From positions 1 to 64,000 of the forward strand of contig VCJN01000783.1 in NCBI GenBank assembly GCA_006384855.1: a stretch of 64,000 bases of DNA, written 5' to 3'. Position 1 is the first letter of the stretch; each line of letters starts with the position of its first letter. Below are positions 22,015 to 33,463 of this stretch, one piece after another. This stretch comes from Tetraselmis striata. Taxonomy: Eukaryota > Chlorophyta > Chlorodendrophyceae > Chlorodendrales > Chlorodendraceae. The position numbers and the translations under genes were made by a program. The notes beneath the pieces were generated by a model. The model ran no database searches, was not told the DNA's origin, and saw only the letters and a list, made by a program, of their open reading frames with translations.

Positions 22015-23745
22015 TTACCAACGCACGTCCGCCTTGGTGGCGTCCTTGGTGAAGGTGGTGCCTGGCGCCGCCGTCTCGCGCGCCGGGCGCGCGTTCTTGA
22101 AATTGTCGCGGTTGCCGCTGCCGTTGTCTCGGTCGTGATGGTTGCGCCGGGGGCCACCGCCGAAGCGCTGACGGGCTGATGTTTTCGCAGCCTGCGCTCG
22201 TGATGATTGCGTCTTATACGCTGTCGTTGTAGGGCTCGAACGGCTCAGTGAACTCGGGAGACCCCATGTTCTCGGTGCCAAAGCGGAGGTATTGCTCCTG
22301 CACGACATCGAAGGCGAAAGTGTCGCCGTTGTGCATTTGCGTGTCCCAGTGCTTGCAAAGGTAGGCCAAGCGGAACCGCCGATGACCGTCGTCGACGTCC
22401 TCCATGCTGTGGACGACGGCCACGAGCAGGTGTGCGAAAGCCGGGTAATCCCGCCGGTGACCCACGCCGCATCGATCTAGCAGATTGTGCGACTTGACCG
22501 ACCACAAATGAGCGGGTTGGTGGGGCGGGGCTGGTCGATCCCATCCCACAGCCAACCCGCCTACTGTCGGAGTGTAGCGGCTCCGTATCTTCTACGATCC
22601 GGGGGAACTCGCGATTTCTAATTCAAACATGGGTGCTACTCCTCCGGTACGAATGCAACGTTTGTACATTATTTCTCCGCCATGAGGGCAGTACACGTAG
22701 GGAAAATGGCTATTATTTTTCTTTCTCCCTTATTATCCAAACATCATGGGCTCATATTTATGCAGATAGAGCCAGCATTTGCCAAAGATGTGACTCGCGT
22801 AAATTTTGGTAGGAAAACATACCCACGGGGCCGAGCAATCCGCAATGAAACAGGGAGAGTGGGTGACTGGGCGCGCAAGCTGTTAAGCTTGCGCAAAGGC
22901 AGAAGGTGGACTCGTTTGATTCGCAGCTGCAAAGAGCTCTATAGCATGGCTGACTGGGGCTGGCGCGTGCGCCTCCGGTCATCGGCGTTGACTATATATA
23001 GATATCGCGGCGTTGCTGCTACTTAGCGGAATATACGAAGCGGTCGTTTGCCCGATAAAATTCAAACATCTATATTACCAATGTGAACATTTAAGCAGGG
23101 AGGGGCCGCATTTGCCATGATGCCGTCCATGGGCGGGCAGGCCGCCGTGGGGTGCTGGCCCCACCATGAGGAGCACCACCCGAAGAACTGCCAAGTAGCA
23201 ACGCACGGCAAGGCTGATATCGGGTCGATGTAGTCCAACACGACGCTGGACAACACAGCCCATCCGAAAGAGTGCTTGATCTTTTGCCCAATCGATATAC
23301 TGTTGAATTGCAGTCGCAGCGCTTGCAAAATCGTAAGCGTTGCCTCCGCGGTCGTCTGCTCCATCGGCTGCGGCGTCTTGTCGAGGGATTTTTCTGTGGG
23401 CAAGTCGTTCGAGGAACCGCCCGCCTTCTTACCGCCCGCCGTCGTATGTAGCAGGGAGGTGTATGGATGAGTGGAGGAGCCGGTCGGTACCGTACCCTTG
23501 CGAGTAGTCACACCTTGCACACCTACGAGAGAGGCGATGGCGTCCCGCAAGCTTTTAAGCTGGCGCAACGGCAGAAGGTGGACTCCCGTCGTAGCTCCGG
23601 AGAGTCATATCGTATAGTTGACTAATGGGGCTGGCGCGTGCGTCGGGACACCGGCGTTGCCTAGACATCACGGCGTTGCTAGCGGAATACGAAGCGGCCG
23701 TTTGCCCGGTTCAAACCCATACATTACAAAATGACCATAAATAGA
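22015..23745 (-). mobile_element. DIRS-like retroelement fragments, fossil, broken
   Basis: On the minus strand, 23568-23062 encodes a stretch with SSVVLDYIDP and QFFGW, which matches the C-terminal end of the tyrosine recombinases at 37 kb and 50 kb (LNYIVPG...FFG and LDYIDP). Downstream, 22555-22015 encodes RRFRLAYLCKHWD and a Gly/Arg/Asn-rich tail that parallels the gag-like protein of the 51-kb element (FRFRLAFLRRLN, then an RG-rich tail). A roughly 200-bp direct repeat (23745-23550 and 23080-22870) brackets the recombinase piece. Recombinase before gag suggests remains of two adjacent insertions. It is broken in several places and older than the 37-kb copy. Confidence 0.45.
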
Positions 23746-23842
23746 CTGGGTTGGGGCGGTTGAGAGTTTGATTACAACGATAGCGACTAGCGTCCAGAGG
23801 AAGCACGGAAATAGAGAAACAAGGTGGTGGTATTGAGTTAAT

Positions 23843-24837
23843 TAATATATTCCGCGACTGCCATTAGAAGATCCCACCCACCCACCGCCGCCTGGGCGGG
23901 CCCGACGACCGTCCTCGGCCCTCGGAATCGCGGGCCCTTCCTCCGCCTCCACCCCCGGCTGGGGATGGGGGCGGGGATCGTGCACGGGTGGCGCCTTGGT
24001 TGCCTTAGCCCCGCCCGTGCTGCCACTGCCGCGGAGGAGCAGTGTGAGCTGGACACCGGCGTCTTACGTCGTTGCGGGTCCGGTCAAGTCCCTGTTCGTT
24101 GTTCTTTGAGCACCCTCTCCCTTCCTGTCCTGTCGGCGCCTCCACATTACATTCGGCCTAGTGCCGCTATTGGAGTGGCCCGGGATGTTGTGCTGGGAAG
24201 GGAGTTCTACGTTCGGCGGAAGGGGACGCGGCCGAGCTGGCGGCGGATCTGGCGCTGGGCGGAACAAAGCGCGCTGGACACCGGCGTCTTACGTCGTTGC
24301 TGGCCCGGTCGGCTCTGCATTCCCTACTCGTTGAGCACTTTCTCCCTTCCTGTCCTGTCGGCGCCTCCACATTACATTCGGCCTAGTGCCGCTATTGGAG
24401 TGGCCCGGGATGTTGTGCTGGGGAAGGCGTTCTACGTTTGGCGGAAAAGGACGCGACCGAGCTGGCGGCGCATCTGGCGTTGGGTGGCCTGCGTATGTTG
24501 CACGCCCGTGGCGCCCCGTTCTGGGTTTGACCCCCCCAATTCCGCTCCTTGCTGCGAGACCTCAACTTCTAAGCTCCTTTCCTGTCGGCGCCTTCACATT
24601 ACATTCGGCCTAGTGCCGCTATTGGAGTGGCCCGGGATTGTGTGCTGGGGAGAGCGTCCCTACTGCGTGGAGCGGCGGCTGGCTGGTGGCGATGCCTGGT
24701 CGGAGGCTACCATGGCGGTTCCTGCCTCTGTTGGCCTGTAGCTGGATTTCTTTCTGGATTTCCTTCTGGATTTCTGTGTGGATTTCTTGAATGTTGCGTC
24801 TAGCTCATGTAATCATAATATATTCCGCGACTGCCAT
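23843..24837. repeat. 225-bp tandem duplication bracketed by 22-bp direct repeats
   Basis: A unit beginning CTGGACACCGGCGTCTTACG starts at 24049 and again at 24274. A third partial unit from about 24581 shares CCTGTCGGCGCC and ACATTACATTCGGCC. The period is 225 bp, a multiple of three, so one open frame (23965-24741, 258 codons) runs through with LDTGVLRRC repeated at a 75-residue step. The whole segment is flanked by identical 22-bp sequences, containing ATATTCCGCGACTGCCAT, at 23843-23864 and 24816-24837. Four CTGGATTTC-type short repeats follow at 24740-24787. No protein family is recognised; a transposed segment with a long target duplication is plausible. Confidence 0.6.
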
Positions 24838-25825
24838 ATTATACTTGTGACACCTATAGCGCGCGCGATACGCGCGCAGCCGACGACTCAGCAGCGCAAT
24901 AAGAGGAGCAGCATGGCGCCGGCTGCTAGTCGCACACTCACGGGATCACATGCCAGCTTGGACGAAGCCCATATCACATTGGAAGTCGGCGTGACGCTAT
25001 GGGACGCGGCTGCCAGAACTGCAGCAGTGCGCTCTCGTAACGTTCGGCCACGCCGGAGCTGGCCACGTCTCGCAACGGCGCTCCAGCCTCTCACCTCAGC
25101 TCGGCAGGCTCTTCGCGGGCAGCCCACCCCCTCCTCGCCGGCACACACTCCCGCGCGCTTTCCCGTATCCCCTTTCACCCCTCCTCCCCGCATCCCCGGA
25201 TTCATCGCCGTCATCGGCAGCACGGCTGGTCAGAATTCCTAGCGGGCGGCTGGCTGCGTGTGGCGACGCGCTTCGGCTCTTTGGCGCTTAGCGAGCAGGT
25301 TGGCCTCCCCCCCCACCCTCTCCCTTCCGTCTATGGTACTTCCATCTACGGGGCAGGTGCGCGCAGCAGGCAGAGGGGCAGACGTAAAGGACACACTGAA
25401 CTGGGGGCAGGGATCCTGGCCCTTCCCACACCTCTACCCTCTGCCCCTCCCCACCAAGTGAGCAGGGTAGCGCAGCAAAGGGATGGGGACGAGGATTTGC
25501 ACACTGCTGCAACCCAAAGGGGGGGGGGGGGGGGGCAATGCCAGGCTAGTAGCATCAAGCAGTGACCTCCAGGAGCTCGTAATTGCTGGCAGAAAGGTGA
25601 CAGAAGGGGAGGGGGCAAGGGACGGTGAGGGGAGTGGGAGGCACACATGCCAGGGACCCTGTGACGAGGGATGACCTGCCGTGGTTGGTGCTGTAAGAGG
25701 ATCGGCCACACAAGGGGCGCCTCACCGTCCTCAATCAGCCCCCTCCGCATGGCTGCCGGCGGGTGGCATAGCCCGCTCTCTCTCAACTGCCTGCAGGCGG
25801 CGGGTTGGCGCAAACGTGAGGCGGC
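24838..25825. other. spacer upstream of BBS5
   Basis: GC-rich sequence with a poly(G) run at about 25511. No supported exon. The BBS5 promoter and 5' UTR should lie in its last few hundred bases, but no element is distinctive. Confidence 0.45.
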
Positions 25826-28800
25826 ATGGAGCCCAGCGCGGCTGCGGGCGGCGGTATGTTCAGCCGCCTCTTCGGGGGCAAGGAGGACGACGGGCTGTGG
25901 CAGGACCGGGAGATTCGGTGGGCGGGCCCTGCCCGGCCTCCTCCTGCCCCTGACCCGCAACAGTGCAGCCCCCGCGGCCCCGCTGGGCTCGTCGCCCCGT
26001 GGGCTCGTCGCCCCTCGCTGACGGGGCCGCCGCATTCTTCCTCGCAGGTTTGACAACCCAATGTCCTCCATGGCGATGCGGGCGGGCGAACATGTTATCG
26101 AGACGGTGGTGCGGCCGAGATGCCTCATGATCCCCCCCCCCGCCCTTTCTGTCCCTGCCCTACTCGCCCTTTGGCTTCCCTGCCAGCATACCTGGGAACC
26201 GGTGCCCTCCCCACTGAGGTCCGTCATGCCCCCCCCCCCCCCCCCCTCCCCCCTTTTCCCTCCCCAGTTCCAAGTGGAAGACACCAAGGGGAATAACGGT
26301 GAGCTGACGCTCGCCATTCCCTCTGCGTAAGCATGTCATGGGACAGGCAGGGCAGGGTTGGGTGCAAAGAAGTTCAGGGAGCAGGCGGGCGGGCAGGAGC
26401 AGGAGGGGAGGGGGTGGGGATGACCGTCATCCCACCTAGGAGCTGACGGGGCTGTGGGTCCATCTGTGCCCCCCTCTTCCCCCCCCCCCCCCCCCACCCC
26501 ACCCCCACACCCTATCCCCCACCCTGCCCCCCTCCCTTCACGCTACCTGTCGCAGGGGAGCTGGGCACGCTGGTGATCACCAACCTGCGGCTGGTGTGGG
26601 TCTCGGATAAGATCCGCCGCACCAACCTCTCCGTCGGGCACAACTGCATCGTCACCCTCAGCATGAAGAACACCAACAGCCGGCTGAAGGGTGCGTGGGC
26701 GCCCGGGCAGGGCGACCGGCGGCCAGATGCCGATCCGCTCAGCCGCCCCAGACCACCCCACACACGACCCTCCCAACAACCGCCATCAACACGCTCTGCC
26801 CCCGCCCGCCATCTGGCACCTCCCTCCACTGGCTGCATCCTCTCACCTCTGCCCCCCCCCCCCCCCCCCCCTGATACGCATGCAGGCAACACCCAGGCCG
26901 TGTTTGTGCTCACCAAGTACAACTCCAGCCGCTTTGAGTTCATCTTCACAAACATGGTGAGGCTGGGGGGGGGGGGGGGGAGGGCATGCGGCGGGCCGCA
27001 CGGCAGGCGCTGACACTAAACAAATCCCAACAGAGTGAACACCGATTACAAGGGGACGACGCGTTTTTTTTCCGCCCCCGGGACAACAATATAGGACACG
27101 TGCCATAATGCCCTCATTGGGCTTAGGCTGAGGGATCCCACGCATTGTCCGCAAGCTCACCAAAACCACACTGTCGCTTCGCTTCATGTTATAGAGCCCC
27201 CCCCCCCCCCCCCCCCCTCCCCCCCCCCCCCCCACACACACACAAAAGGAAAGTACAATTTCCGTATTTCTCTGGACATATTTGAGAGTATGTCACGAAT
27301 ATGGAACGGAATATCCGAGTAGGTGGAGCACAGCCGTTTCCCTTTTGAAACGCCCGCGACCTGGATATTAAAATGTTACAGGTGGTTCTGCACCTCTGTT
27401 ATTATGTGCACGAGGCGGAGCCGATGTTTTGCCATTTCCAAGTAGACTCCGCCTGCTGCAACGCTCCCCCCCCCCCCCCCCCCCCCCCCCATTGGTTCCA
27501 TGCTTTGTGATTCACTCCGGAAGGCAGCGCCCTGAGTAACGCAACTTGTCCCCGGCCCCCCTTCTGCTGCCCTCCCGCGTGCCCCAGGACTCAAACAGCG
27601 GGCCGTCGATGTTCCACACCATCCAGGGCGTGTTCCGGGAGTACGACGTCACGCGGCTGTACCGCGAGCTCAAACTGCGCGGCAACATCCTGCACGACAA
27701 GCAGCTCAAGCTGCTGAACGAGGAGCATATCTACTCCAAGGTTGCGCGCGCCCCAGCTGATCCCGCCGCCTGCTCTGTGTGTGCGCCCTTCTGGAGGTGT
27801 GACGACTCGCGATCCGCTATTATATAGCACAGGCCGTAGCATTATGAGTACCCGGCTTGCTGCCTATCCATACCGTAATATCCGCGTAATTGTGTTCAGT
27901 CCTGAGCCATATACCGTATGGCAACCATATTCAGCGTGTGAATGAGTACACATGTGTCGCCGGATGACATAGACGTGCTCATTTACACGCTGAATAATTA
28001 GTACATTGGGCCCACATCGCGGCTCGCGCGGCAACCCGTAACGTGTAGCACTTTCGCCACACTTACTTTAACGCCTCAGCACAGGCTCCGTGACGACGCC
28101 GCAATGTGAGGAGGGGGGGGGGGGGGGGGGGGTGAATACCCGACATGGCAGCGCCACCCAACAGTGCCAGCCCTGCACCCCTGCGATATCTGCTATGACG
28201 ATCCTCATTCCAGGATGGGACAGCTGTTGGAATGGTTGATTTCGTTGGCCTTAAGTATTTATGTCGGAATTCCAGAAATTAGTATTCCAGAATTCCAGGT
28301 TCCATTGTCCAGGAATTCAACCAGAATTTCCTGAAATCTTCATTGGCATTTTAGGTTGATTTAATCGGGACTGCCGCTGATTATGCTTTGCTTCCCTGGT
28401 GAGCTGAGACTCAGGTGTGACACTCATGCCTCATATTGGCTTCAGGTCAGCGGGGTGTGGAACCTGTCCAGCGAGCAGGGCAACCTGGGCACCTTCTTCG
28501 TCACCAACGTCCGCCTCGTGTGGCACGCCAACCTGGCGCCCAACTTCAATGTCAGCATTCCCTACCTCCAGGTGCGCGGGCGATGCTGTCGCTGTGATGA
28601 GCAGTAGCGCAGCCTCCTCCCCCCCCCCCCCCCCCCCTCTTCCCCCCTCCCCTTGAGACATAAAGATGTGTTTAGATATGCAGCACACGTTAAGAGAGAA
28701 GCGCAGTGTGGCCTCGTGTTAAATGTGCAAATTGTACACAATCTCAAAAGTTGCAACGACTCGGAAAAAACACTTAGTCCCAGGGCTCGATTCCAGTGAA

Positions 28801-31800
28801 TTCGCAGATTTCCAATATGAATTTCTCTGAGTATCAAATATGGCGGTTCAGAACCCCCTTTTGTACACTCTCGACTCTGGCGGTGGTGTGACCTCAGAGA
28901 ACTGGTCCGGAGGGGCGGTGGAGCTGCCTCCTACTGTTGTTACTCATTGATGCTGTGGGTGGGCGCTCAGATGAAGCGAGTCGGCGTGCGGGAGTCCAAG
29001 TTTGGGCAGGCGCTGGTCGTGGAGGTGCGGCAGCGACAACGGAGCACACACCACCCCCCCCCCCCCCCCCCCCCCGCCCTTTCTTCCCCTTCTTCCTCCT
29101 GACTGTCATGATCGCATAGCAATGCAGTGCGCTGGGGGCCACCCCTCTCAGCTGCCGGGAAGAAGGATTACCCGCCATCATTCTGGTCGTACACACCGCT
29201 CCAAACTATCCAAGGTCCGATGTTTAATAGTTACACCGGTGGTCCGACGCTCCTCCAAGAAAGGCACATCCAGAATAAAGCCCTCAGTTTCGTAGCATGT
29301 TTCATATGCATTCGTCTGGGTTCGGGCAGCAAAAGGCGATGCGCTTTCTTATACCGAATAATGCCTTTTTCCTATAGCCGTCTTGGTGGCTAAAATTTCT
29401 TGCGAGTGCGTCGGCTCACACAGTTATATTAGTTTTAGGCTTGTCGGTATAGGGTATTGGATGTAGGTTATTGTGCCCCGCAGGTACGTATGGCTCTAGC
29501 CCCCTCCTCCTTATCCTCTCCCTCCTCCCTCCCCACCACTTCCTGTCTCATTGATCGATCTCATTGCTGGCGGCACCCCGTGTCCGCACTTCCCGGCAGA
29601 CCCTGCCCCGCAGCGGCAGCTACATCCTGGGCTTCAAGGTGGACCCGGAGTCCAAGATGCAAGAGGTCGCCAAGGAGCTCGCCTCGCTGTGGCAGGTGCG
29701 CGCGTTGCCCCAGCTGCGTCCCTGCGTCCCGGCAGCCGCTCACTGCCCTGGTGCTGCTGGGCTCACCGCGCCACTCTAATGCTGCCAGCGCAAAGGGGAG
29801 GAGGGTGGGGGGGAGAGGGGGGGCAGCAGCCGCCACCACTTGATGCCGTACCCAAGCCGGCCTCTTATTGTCGCGACATCACCAAATAGGTAGTCGTTAG
29901 GGCTTTAGCTGCTTACCCAACTGAGAGGCGGTCATGCCCTCTATCTCCCTGCAGCTTCACGTAAGCTCTCTCTCTCTCTCTCTCTCTTGAGGCAGTCGCA
30001 TTCAGCCGACAGTTGGTGGACAGATGCGGCATGTCTGGTGTCGGTAAGGCATGACGAACGGTCAGGGCCACCATGCTCCGGGGTTCCTACTGCTCAAGCT
30101 CCGGCAGGACGGAGGCGCCGCACGACTGTGGAGGGATGTATGTGCGGCATGCTGACACGGTCACCAAGCAAAACGGGAAAGAGTTTTGTACCGTGACATG
30201 TGGGATGACGTGTGGGATGAACGTGGGCCTCTTTGAAACTATTCGAGAGACCGCCGTTTGCGTTAGATGTACACCGGTCGGATGAGAGTAAACCTAAACA
30301 TATTTAAACGGAGAAGAAACAATTCAGAATATTATATGTGGTACTGCCACCCGTAGCACTCGTAGTCAGCCCAGCGCAGAAGATATGGCAACATCTGGAG
30401 GTTTGCACTACTTAGCAACTGTGTTGTACTGCGTCACGGGCTCACGGCCCCGAGTCGTGACGCGCGTATCGGGTCGGGTCCCCCTCGTGCTGGGGCCCGA
30501 CCCCCGGCGCTGGCACTCTGCTTTGCGCTCGCCATCCCGACTCCCGCAGCGCAGTTTCGACTCCCGTCCCCGTATTCGAGCAGAGTGTCAGCCTTCGACG
30601 ACTCATGCGCCGTGGAGCTTCACGAGACGGCACCCCTGTTCCGACACCCAACCTTCGATCGGCACAATTCATGCCTGCGAATAACACCGACGACGCCCCA
30701 GAACTCGCGGTTGTTACATACGGTGTTACAGCGACTGAAACAAGGACCCTCCGACGTGAAGGTGTAAAAACACAAAGTGCATCAAGAGTAGAAAAGAATG
30801 GAAAGAAAATGTTAATTATTTGATTTTTCTTGAAAGAAAACTGACGGATGCATCTAAGTCGTATTGTGAATCGAGTTCGGATAGCACAAAGCACATGATT
30901 CGATTTAGTAATGCCGATTTAGTAATGCCCAGGAAACGTTCATATGCATTGTTTGAAATTAGATGCGGATACCAGGAATCATGCGGGCCGATGCACTACT
31001 ATAGGACGGCGTTGATCATACTGATAACAATTACTATGCTTTAATACCAGGTACTAGGCAATAGGTGTGCTTCTGCGTCAGATCTTCTGATCCTGGTTGA
31101 AGTATTTGAGTAATAATAGTATTTCAATTAACAATCATTGGGTCATTGGATTGGATCATTGCAAACGCCCCGATGTGTTGGTTTTACATCACCAGTACCG
31201 CGAACAAATCACTAATGTAGTCATCTGCAGGTCCTGCTGTGCACCGTAGTAGACCTCAATGATCACATAATCCTTAGTACTGGGTCTAAACAGTCCGATG
31301 GAACTTCAGCAATGGTAATAATAACATGAGAATAGACTGAGACAGGTAATAGCAGCAGGGCATATTTGGAAAACGCTAGAAGGGTGGCAAAACACAGCCA
31401 GGCACCGCCGTTTAACAATTTGCCACCTATGCGCTGGTATATAATATTGTTTTGGCCCCGCGGACCGTAGTCGCCATGCTGTAAGGCACCGGTACGTACT
31501 GGCACTGGTATGTATGGGTGATCCTGTCATTGGACTGTCCGCCTCCGCTGTTCGTTGCCGCCGCCGCCGCTGAGCTGCGCCCTGCCTTTTGCTCAGGCCA
31601 ACCAGAGCAACCCGAGCTTCGGCGTGAACTTTGCGCAATCGGCGGCCGCGGCGGCCGCGGCGGCTGAGAAGACGTTTGCGGGGTGATTGCCCCGCCTGCC
31701 CTAAGTAACCCACCCTTACCCTTACGGCAGCACCCTACCCTACCCTAACCATTTCTCCTTGCCCCTTTCCGTTCTCGATGCCTCCTTTGTAATGGTCAAC

Positions 31801-32613
31801 TGGTTGAGCGATACTGATGCCAGGCATGCGGCCAGGGGGGGCCCCGCACCGCTGCTTCCGTGGCGATTGTAGCTTTCCGTTTCTTTAGTGTGCCGCCGTC
31901 GGCCCGGGACCGCAGTTAAGACCGTACTGTAGTTTTGGGTTTTAGGGTTTTGAGAACCCGACACCATTGATTGGTAATCACGACAACGATCGCGCCATCG
32001 GCTTTCGTCAGAGGATGTGCATGCCAGCTGGTCAAGTGACACAAGGATGAAGCACCGAGGATTCGGATTTGGACCGCCCGATGCCCTTGCTGCTGCACAC
32101 CTTGTACTCACTTGGGACACACGGCTGCCCCCGCGGTTCGAGCGCCCATAACCATATGAGTCTTGAAGCGGTGTTGAATGCAAAACCCAACCTGCAGGAA
32201 CATTCACCGGGCAACTCCCCGGTATATAGTCACCTTATGCGGGCGCGGGGATTCTTGTGCGCGGTGTTGTGTTCGCCACGCCGGCGCCCATGTCACCTCT
32301 TTATGGGCCCTGATCAGCAGCGTCTGGGAGAGATGTGTTGGTGAGATGGTCCGGGTGGATGGATGTGTTGGTAGGTCAGTGGACCTGTGGGGCTCGGCTG
32401 ACATGTGCGCCTGGGTGGTTGGCGCGTCGCAGGGACCAGGACGTGGCCATCGTGGACGGGGAGACGGGGACCGACGTGTTCGCCGCCTACTACGCGGACG
32501 GCGGCGCCGCCAGCGCCGTGGACCGCGAGCCGGTGTTCTCCCCCGTGCTCGGGCTCGCCATCGAGGGGCTGCAGGACGGCGTCACCGTGGAGCAGCTGTG
32601 GACGGTGGTGTGA
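25826..32613 (+). CDS. BBS5: BBS5, BBSome subunit
   Basis: Eleven exons join with GT-AG introns in consistent phase: 25826-25917, 26048-26105, 26268-26298, 26556-26690, 26886-26956, 27588-27740, 28446-28571, 28971-29024, 29600-29695, 31597-31682 and 32433-32613. They total 1083 nt, or 360 residues against about 341 in human. Diagnostic stretches are [62 protein letters not shown] and [15 protein letters not shown]. Exons 2-5 and 7-9 make the two PH-like domains that bind phosphoinositides; the acidic C-terminus follows. BBS5 is part of the BBSome coat that moves membrane proteins out of cilia. There is an Ala run in exon 10. Introns carry long poly(C) tracts, and intron 9 is 1.9 kb. The gene looks complete. 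Confidence 0.95.
26957..27587. other. BBS5 intron 5 with homopolymer tracts
   Basis: Poly(G) at 26967, two poly(C) blocks at 27188-27233 and one at 27465-27490. A TTTTTCCGCCCCCGGGACA word resembles TTTTTCGCCCCCGGGACA at 6389. Nothing else is recognised. Confidence 0.5.
27741..28445. other. BBS5 intron 6, no other feature
   Basis: Poly(G) at about 28106, and a cluster of GAATTCCAG-like words at 28268-28335 that can pair with each other. Confidence 0.5.
28572..29599. other. BBS5 introns 7 and 8 around exon 8
   Basis: Apart from exon 8 (28971-29024) there are poly(C) tracts at about 28618 and 29055 and no other supported feature. Confidence 0.5.
29696..31596. other. BBS5 intron 9 (1.9 kb)
   Basis: Includes a (TC)n run at about 29968-29988 and AT-rich sequence from 30740 on. 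No domain-bearing open frame was found, though the size suggests inserted sequence. Confidence 0.45.
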
Positions 32614-33463
32614 GCACAACCCTGGGCGGGGCGGGGCCCTGTCACAACCTCCCCCCCCCCCCTTCTTCCCCTCCTCCGGGTTCACGGCAGCGCTTCATAA
32701 AACATTATTCAGCGGACGACAACTTTCGAGTCGTAGCATTCGAGTCGGCAACATCGGGGGCGGTCTTTTGACCTCCCTGGCATGTTGCCCTGGCGCTCAA
32801 ACCGGCCCGCACGCTCTCATTGCCCGACAAGAAAGGGCCATCCGGCATCAAGGCTTCCTGCCATCCGGCTAGAACGGCACACACTGACCCAGGTTCGCAT
32901 GGGCCTGCTTGTTGCGCCATAATTGGTGTCGTCAAGCAACCAATGCACAATGAGGCTGTTGGGTGCAGCGACGGGCGGTACGCTTCGATGGGGCCGAGCG
33001 CATGTTGCGGGTGAGGGCACGCTACCTGATGCCTGGGCTCTGCAAAGAGATACACACCTGATGGCCGCTGCCGCAGTGCCGAGCGGGCATGGATATTGCA
33101 GGGCAGAAGTGGCGATGGAGTAGGCTCCAGTGGGATGTTCTCGATACAGGGCGTGAACGGCGCTCATTCCCTATGGCTCGTCGAGAAAATGCATCATGGA
33201 AAATATGCGGAAACAATGGCGAGCATCAACACTGCTCTTGGTCAGGGCGGCGAGTGAGAATAACATATCAATTAAAGGGAGCAATGCGCTTTCGCTGGCG
33301 CGAGTGCACCGGAAAGGTCGCGAGGAGGGGGGTGGGGGGGTTGATTGCATGGCCTACTGTCTGCATGCAAGCTCCGGCGCGGCAGCGGTCGAGTACATAC
33401 AGAACTTGAGCATGTGCTGCTCCAGAGTGTAGGCAACCGCGTTGAGGACGCTGCTCCCCCCCT
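32614..33463. other. spacer between the convergent BBS5 and RIB43a genes
   Basis: Both genes end here, tail to tail, so it holds two 3' UTRs. A short poly(C) lies at 32651. No further gene is supported. Confidence 0.55.

Noticed and set aside
31700-31750. CCCTTACCCTTA and CCCTACCCTAACC words considered as an internal telomere
   Set aside because: Only a few imperfect units, no array, and lying in a BBS5 intron just after exon 10.
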